A stretch of DNA of 18,771 nt, from the NCBI GenBank assembly GCA_003266145.1, contig MVJJ01000075.1, forward strand, positions 1-18,771. Reading direction: 5' to 3'. This stretch comes from Methanosphaera sp. SHI613. GTDB lineage: Archaea > Methanobacteriota > Methanobacteria > Methanobacteriales > Methanobacteriaceae. Positions 14,218-18,771 of this stretch are shown here, piece by piece. The stretch's first letter is position 1. Every line of letters begins with the position of its first letter. Under the pieces are notes generated by a model, which did not search any database, had not been told where the DNA came from, and saw only the letters and a program-made list of their open reading frames with translations. The position numbers and the translations under genes are program-made.

Positions 14218-15684
14218 ATGTCAGAAAGTGTTAAATGGAATAGTACTTTAGGCTTTCTGTTAGCAATGATTGGTTCGGCTGTAGGTCTCGGTAATATATG
14301 GAGATACCCCTACATTGCATATACCAATGGTGGAGGAGCATTTCTCATACCTTATATCATATCAATTATAATCATGGGTATACCTTTATTATTCATTGAA
14401 TATGGTGCGGGATTTAAGTTTAAAGCTGGAACAAGTAAAGTTATAACAACCATAAATAAAAAGTTCGAAGTTTTAGCATGGTACATCCAGATAATACCAT
14501 TTTTTATAATGACATATTATTCTTGTATCGTTGCATGGGATCTGATATATATACCTGCAAGTATTACAAAAAGTTGGGGTGCCAATCCGGATAATTTCTT
14601 TATGAGTACCTTATTGAATAACATTGATGGATTTGCAGGATTAACCCACATATCATTATACGTATTGATAGCTTTAGTATGTATATGGTTTATTGCATGG
14701 TATATTTCACACAAGGACATTAACAATGGTCTTGCAAAAGCAAACAAGATTCTAATACCATTATTATTTGTTATAATGATTTTCATAGTATTCTATGCAT
14801 TAACATTACCTGGAGCTATGATTGGTGTAAATTCATTCATTACACCTGATTGGTCCTCAATTACCAAACCGGATATATGGTTAGCTGCTTTTGGTCAGAT
14901 ATTCTTCTCACTTAACCTTGGTCTAACCATCGTATTAGCATATGCCAGTTACTTACCGGACAATGTGGATATTCCAAAAAGTGCTCTTCAAGTAGCATTT
15001 GCAAATTGTGCATTTGAAGTATTTACGGCCTTCGGTGTATTCGGTATTTTAGGTTATATGAGTTCTACCAGTGGTATAGCATTAAATGAACTGGTAACAC
15101 AAGGAACCGGTCTTGCCTTCGTAGCATTCCCTCAAGTATTTAATGTTATGGGAATAATGGGTATCATTATTGGATTCTTATTCTTCTTATGCATTTTATT
15201 TGCAGGAATAACATCTACCATATCCTTGATTGAACCAATAACTTTATCATTGACCAACAAGTTTGGATCCGATAGAAAACATATGACAACTTTAGTTTGC
15301 ATAGCAGGAGCAGTAGTTTCCTTTTTATATGCAACAAGCTGTGGAAGTACGATTATAGGATTATTTGACGGATTTTTAAGTCAATTTGGATTATTGTTAA
15401 ATGGACTTCTTGAGATAATCATTATCGGATGGATCTATGGTGTAGATAATCTATTGGATGGTTTAAACAAGAATGCTACAATACTACGCTTAGGTACTCT
15501 CTGGAAGATAATGGTCAAATATGTAATACCAATTATATTAATCGTTTTATGGATTACAGGTATGAAAGATTTGGTTACATCAGGTGACACCTTTGCATTA
15601 ACTATGCAATCAATACTTATAGCAGCATTGATAATCATACCAATTATCTTAACTAAACTACCAGCAAAAGTTGATGATTTCTAA
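14218..15684 (+). CDS. Neurotransmitter:sodium symporter (NSS/SNF) family transporter
   Basis: 488 residues, ATG with TGGAGG upstream. The NSS signature lies at 18-45, GSAVGLGNIWRYPYIAYTNG followed by GGAFLIPY, forming the unwound first helix that binds Na+ and substrate in LeuT-type proteins. About 12 membrane spans, normal length for prokaryotic members (about 450-510). It imports a small organic solute, probably an amino acid, using the sodium gradient; the substrate cannot be read from sequence. It is separated from the metal-transport genes by a terminator-rich spacer and has its own candidate promoter region, so it is likely a single-gene unit. Confidence 0.93.
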   Translation: MSESVKWNSTLGFLLAMIGSAVGLGNIWRYPYIAYTNGGGAFLIPYIISIIIMGIPLLFIEYGAGFKFKAGTSKVITTINKKFEVLAWYIQIIPFFIMTYYSCIVAWDLIYIPASITKSWGANPDNFFMSTLLNNIDGFAGLTHISLYVLIALVCIWFIAWYISHKDINNGLAKANKILIPLLFVIMIFIVFYALTLPGAMIGVNSFITPDWSSITKPDIWLAAFGQIFFSLNLGLTIVLAYASYLPDNVDIPKSALQVAFANCAFEVFTAFGVFGILGYMSSTSGIALNELVTQGTGLAFVAFPQVFNVMGIMGIIIGFLFFLCILFAGITSTISLIEPITLSLTNKFGSDRKHMTTLVCIAGAVVSFLYATSCGSTIIGLFDGFLSQFGLLLNGLLEIIIIGWIYGVDNLLDGLNKNATILRLGTLWKIMVKYVIPIILIVLWITGMKDLVTSGDTFALTMQSILIAALIIIPIILTKLPAKVDDF

Positions 15685-15707
15685 ATCATCAGCATATTAC
15701 TTTTTTT
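15672..15707 (+). terminator. Terminator overlapping the NSS gene stop codon
   Basis: TGATGATT (15672-15679) pairs with AATCATCA (15684-15691) around TCTA, and seven T follow at 15701-15707. The hairpin spans the TAA stop of the gene. Confidence 0.5.
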
Positions 15708-16107
15708 AAATATTTACCCAGTCTCATAAAATCATTATCTATAAAAAAATAAGGGCATTAAAAATAGAATTATGTCCAATCATGAATCAAATTAACATTA
15801 AACCAAATACTTATTTTGAACCCGGATAATCCATATTAAATCCCAAAATACATTTACAGGATATTATTTTTTAATGAGGATAAACTCATCAAATAGCAAC
15901 GATATTCCACTGAAATGTGAGTGAAAATTAATTAATAGCAAAGTTTAATATTTAATTAAGATATAAAAATTAATAGGTTAAGCAATTTAAAAATGAAATA
16001 TATCTTATTAATTCAAATTAATTTAAATATATATTAACTGAAAAAATAAGTAATGGTAGGATATCAATTACATAATTCTTAAGATAAGAACAATATGGAG
16101 AGATAAT
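15708..16107. other. Non-coding spacer ahead of the acidic protein gene
   Basis: No gene or clear structure was seen. A TATA-like AAATATATATTA at about 16024-16035 would place transcription start near 16055, and GGAGAG at about 16095-16100 is the ribosome binding site of the next gene. Confidence 0.4.
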
Positions 16108-16506
16108 ATGGAAATAGACAATATTTTAGATGCATTAATAATGGATGGCGTTGAAGAGATAATCCAATACTGTAACTGTACCTATGATGATGAACAGTTA
16201 AACTTCAGACTAATTAACGATGATATCGGAGTAATTGATGAAATCGAATATGAAATTTCCGAAGATGAATGGTCTATGGATTATGATATGGAGAACGCTA
16301 ACGAAAAAGTTCAGATGATGATTAATGCCATTGACAAAGCTCCTTTCGAGGTATTTCACAAAAGTGATGTGGGTGCAAAATTAAAGTTAAACCATGAAAG
16401 CATCAAAGAACAGAACATTCCAAATCACCTTAAAACCGAGTTTTATGTTGATGAGGAAGGACCTATCGAATTTACATTGGTAAAAAATGTCATAAAACTT
16501 GAATAA
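16108..16506 (+). CDS. Acidic soluble protein of unknown function
   Basis: 132 residues, ATG with GGAGAG upstream. Strongly acidic with many Asp, Glu and Asn, no signal peptide and no membrane span. The N-terminal half alternates short helices and acidic strands (IDEIEYEISEDEW); the C-terminal half has a beta-like pattern (TEFYVDEEGPIEFTLVKNV). Two Cys at about 22-24 (YCNCTY) are the only ones, too few for a zinc site alone. I do not recognise a family. It is convergent with the zinc-ribbon/corA pair and stands alone. Likely cytoplasmic. Confidence 0.75.
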   Translation: MEIDNILDALIMDGVEEIIQYCNCTYDDEQLNFRLINDDIGVIDEIEYEISEDEWSMDYDMENANEKVQMMINAIDKAPFEVFHKSDVGAKLKLNHESIKEQNIPNHLKTEFYVDEEGPIEFTLVKNVIKLE

Positions 16507-16565
16507 AAACAGATACTATCATTTAAAATATAAAAAATAAATGTCAAAAAAAGTAGTTGATTAGG

Positions 16566-16778
16566 TTATTGTACACCTAATTCTTCTGCTAGTTTATCTA
16601 GCATTGACTTTGAATTTTCTTCTTTTTCTTTAATTTTTCTTAATTCAGGTGGCAGTATCAGATGCAGTCCACAATTTGGACATTTGACGTTTTGTCCACC
16701 GCAACCCATTCCACAGTCACAGTCTCCTGCTTCCGTATGATCAAATTCACATCCACATATGTCGCATTTTAACATCAT
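16566..16778 (-). CDS. Cys-rich zinc-ribbon-like small protein
   Basis: 70 residues from the ATG at 16778. An in-frame ATG at 16805, overlapping the corA end, lacks a ribosome binding site, whereas AGGATGTGA lies just before 16778. Eight Cys in three groups: CDICGC, then CDCGMGC in AGDCDCGMGCGG, then CPNC. This could hold two zinc ions or one zinc plus another metal. A charged helix (RKIKEKEENSKSMLDKLAEE) forms the C-terminus. Family unknown; this type of small ribbon often works in nucleic-acid or protein binding. Its start lies about 18 bases past the corA stop on the same strand, so the two genes are likely co-transcribed. A link with metal status is tempting but unproven. Confidence 0.75.
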   Translation of the reverse strand: MMLKCDICGCEFDHTEAGDCDCGMGCGGQNVKCPNCGLHLILPPELRKIKEKEENSKSMLDKLAEELGVQ

Positions 16779-16795
16779 TTCTTTCACATCCTGTT

Positions 16796-17713
16796 TTATA
16801 ACCATCTTTTTTTTCTAAAGTAGAGGATTGTTGTTGAAGTTATTATGATACACAATAGTAATACCATTGGGTAACTCCAGTAGAAATCCAACTCGGGCAT
16901 GTATTTAAAGTTCATTCCATACCATCCAACGATAAACGTTAATGGTGTGAAAGTAGTGGTGATAATGGTCAATATTGTCATTATATGATTCTGTTTAATA
17001 TCCAAGTGCATTTTATATACATCTCTAACCTGCATTGTATAATCTCTAATTGCATTGGACATATCTTTTAATCTTTCCACCCTGTTTAGAAACATTCTGA
17101 AGTACCTTAAGTTGTGTTCTTCAAAGAACCCATTTTCGTTTTCTTCAAATAATTCTGCCAAGTCCAATAGTTGTTCATAATGATTTCTTAAATCCCTTAT
17201 ATCAGCTCGAATATCATTTACTCGTTGGGTTGTTATTTCTTCATCATTGAACACTATCGCATCTTCCATTGCATCCAGTTCCTGTTCATATTCTTCCATT
17301 AATCTAAAATCATGTCTTATGATTTGATTTAGAAAGTCATACATGAATCTTTCCAAACTTGGTAGTCTCCATTTTTTTCGTCTTTTAATTTTTCTTATTA
17401 TTTTTCTTGCTTCTTGACTGTCATCTATGAATACTACGCCTTTTTCATCTAAAGCAAATGCAAACTTTATTTCTTCACCTTGAATATCATCTCTTTTGGG
17501 TATAAAAAATGTACCGGTAATCGAATCATAGTTTTCTTCTGCCTTTGTAACGTGAATATCTGTAGTTTTGGGTTCAAAATCGATACCCATTTTGAAGATA
17601 TTTTTCTCTTTTTTCCATTCGGTTGAATTGATTAAAGCCACATATTGTTTATTGGAGCTTAATAATTCCTCTTTAGTGCAGTTTTCTAAGGATTGATCGA
17701 TTATATAATACAT
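16796..17713 (-). CDS. corA: CorA-family magnesium (or Co2+/Ni2+) channel
   Basis: 305 residues. A long N-terminal cytoplasmic domain (1-240), mixed alpha/beta then long charged helices, ends in the stalk helix. Two C-terminal membrane spans follow: about 243-263, ending in the hallmark GMN at 266-268 (IVGWYGMNFKYMPELDFYWS), and about 281-298, then a basic KKRWL tail. The loop MPEL after GMN is typical of the family. CorA forms pentamers that let Mg2+ into the cell, and some members carry Co2+ or Ni2+; selectivity cannot be read here. Length fits the family. The start at 17713 has a GGGGT stretch upstream and sits next to a perfect palindrome that may control it. Confidence 0.93.
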   Translation of the reverse strand: MYYIIDQSLENCTKEELLSSNKQYVALINSTEWKKEKNIFKMGIDFEPKTTDIHVTKAEENYDSITGTFFIPKRDDIQGEEIKFAFALDEKGVVFIDDSQEARKIIRKIKRRKKWRLPSLERFMYDFLNQIIRHDFRLMEEYEQELDAMEDAIVFNDEEITTQRVNDIRADIRDLRNHYEQLLDLAELFEENENGFFEEHNLRYFRMFLNRVERLKDMSNAIRDYTMQVRDVYKMHLDIKQNHIMTILTIITTTFTPLTFIVGWYGMNFKYMPELDFYWSYPMVLLLCIIITSTTILYFRKKRWL

Positions 17714-17727
17714 GATTATACCCCATT

Positions 17728-17748
17728 ATATATTATGATATAATATAT
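17728..17748 (-). promoter_or_regulatory. Perfect palindrome at the corA promoter
   Basis: ATATATTAT (17728-17736), centre GAT, ATAATATAT (17740-17748): 9-bp perfect arms, 15-35 bases upstream of the corA start codon. It overlaps the only TATA-like sequence there, so a bound protein would block transcription. A candidate operator; chance is possible in such AT-rich sequence. Confidence 0.4.
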
Positions 17749-17957
17749 GTTTATACTGTTATAAGAAAATTTTGATAAAATAGCAAGGATATTTTAACGG
17801 ACATTGAAGCATCCATAAAAGATTAAGATATAAAAAAATCGTTTAAAAGGTTTAACTATTATAATATCAATAATTATATGAAAAGAGATAAAAAAAGAGA
17901 CATAACTTAAGATATTCGATGAAAAAAGTGTTGTTTTCATTAAATAGGATTACCGGT

Positions 17958-18764
17958 TTATTTTATTTTCTTGAACTTAGCTATCCTATTGTTTCGTTTT
18001 CTTAGAAAGGGAGAGATTAACGTTATGAATATGGGAGAATATTTTTTCATTTGATTGGTTAGATTGTATTCTTCAATCAGTTTATATTCAGAACATAACT
18101 TTTCAAAATCAATGCTGTTTTCTATTCCCCACCGAAATACTGCCCCTGTTGTTCTGGTAGTGTCATGTACTTTTTGGTTTTTTACCATCCACATGCTCAT
18201 CAATTCAATCAAAATTTCGACATTTTTAAAGTTTTGGGATATTTGATTAAATAATGATTTTACCTCATTCTCTTCCAAGTACATTAAGAAACCTTCTGCT
18301 ATTATAAGTACGTTTTCTTTGTTTTCTATTTCATCAATCCATTTGAAATCCAATGCTGATGAGGCTATATTATATACTCGTTCATTTTTTTCTATCAGCT
18401 TTTCTCTGAGTTTTATGACATTTTCAAAATCTATGTTATACCATTTTATCCGTCCATTGTCGACTCTTGTGAATCGGTCATCCAATCCACATGCTAAGTT
18501 TATTATGCTTGCATCCGGATTGTTGTTAATATATTCTTTAGTTTCCCTATCCAGAATAACCGTTCTTGCAGAACACCCCCAGAAATTCATTTTATTTGTT
18601 GATTGTTTGAATCGTTTTTTAAAATCGTAATCCAAACTGTCGATTATTTTTACTGCAGTGCTATCAACGAAGTCGGGATCATTCTTTTTACTTTCTATTG
18701 CTCTTGCGTATAATGGAACCAGCATCGTTTCGCTTACAGCACTTAAATCAACTTTTTCTTTCAT
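17958..18764 (-). CDS. LCM-family (TcmP/leucine carboxyl methyltransferase-like) SAM-dependent methyltransferase
   Basis: 268 residues from the ATG at 18764; the window ends seven bases further on, so a ribosome binding site or an earlier start cannot be judged. SAM-binding motif I is at 87-97 (IINLACGLDDRF), preceded by the family's substrate-side segment ARTVILDRETKEYI (66-79). Acidic motif II is the WYNIDFENV region (109-116), and AEGFLMYLEENEV (156-168) is the typical LCM-family motif following strand 4. Members methylate carboxyl or hydroxyl groups of proteins or small molecules; the substrate here is unknown. Downstream on the minus strand, 17714-17957 holds no gene. High confidence for the family, low for the substrate. 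Confidence 0.85.
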   Translation of the reverse strand: MKEKVDLSAVSETMLVPLYARAIESKKNDPDFVDSTAVKIIDSLDYDFKKRFKQSTNKMNFWGCSARTVILDRETKEYINNNPDASIINLACGLDDRFTRVDNGRIKWYNIDFENVIKLREKLIEKNERVYNIASSALDFKWIDEIENKENVLIIAEGFLMYLEENEVKSLFNQISQNFKNVEILIELMSMWMVKNQKVHDTTRTTGAVFRWGIENSIDFEKLCSEYKLIEEYNLTNQMKKYSPIFITLISPFLRKRNNRIAKFKKIK

Positions 18765-18771
18765 ATTTTTT

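Overview
The window reads as an AT-rich methanogenic archaeon of the Methanobacteriales, most like Methanosphaera or Methanobrevibacter. The grounds are very low GC, TATA boxes with GGAGGTGA-type ribosome binding sites, T-run terminators, an adhesin-like cell-surface fragment, and FmdE, DUF2162 and DUF2149 family proteins. No rRNA, tRNA, CRISPR array or insertion sequence was found. The genus is inferred, not proven.

Left part (1-2925): the 3' end of a surface protein with a chitobiase C-terminal-type module; two six-span membrane proteins of unknown function with the same layout, separated by a decayed reading frame; a possible 58-residue small protein; and a J-domain protein with a basic Gly/Arg/Ser tail.

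Centre (about 3390-13950): the notable region. Two tandem paralogous surface proteins of about 1,000 residues each carry two FmdE-type HxHxC motifs, a Ser/Asn-rich stalk and a C-terminal membrane anchor. They are followed by a stalked membrane protein whose predicted mature N-terminus is HPGHAH, a CbiM/NikM-type metal S-component, a small anchored protein whose predicted mature N-terminus is HG, a DUF2162 membrane protein, an ExbB/TolQ/MotA-type protein and a DUF2149 protein that looks like ExbD. No CbiQ or CbiO is present. Together they suggest an ion-motive-force-driven metal (Co/Ni or similar) capture and uptake machine in a cell without an outer membrane. Both FmdE genes have long leaders that begin near the predicted transcription start with the same GATGTTC element and close with its complement 80-90 nt later around two hairpins, suggesting a shared regulatory RNA or operator pair. 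Near-identical T-run hairpins follow both FmdE genes; the second sits between the surface-protein genes and the transport genes.

Right part (14218-18764): a sodium-coupled NSS/SNF-family transporter and an acidic protein of unknown function on the plus strand. On the minus strand are a CorA-family Mg2+ channel overlapping a Cys-rich zinc-ribbon protein, and an LCM-family S-adenosylmethionine methyltransferase ending the window.
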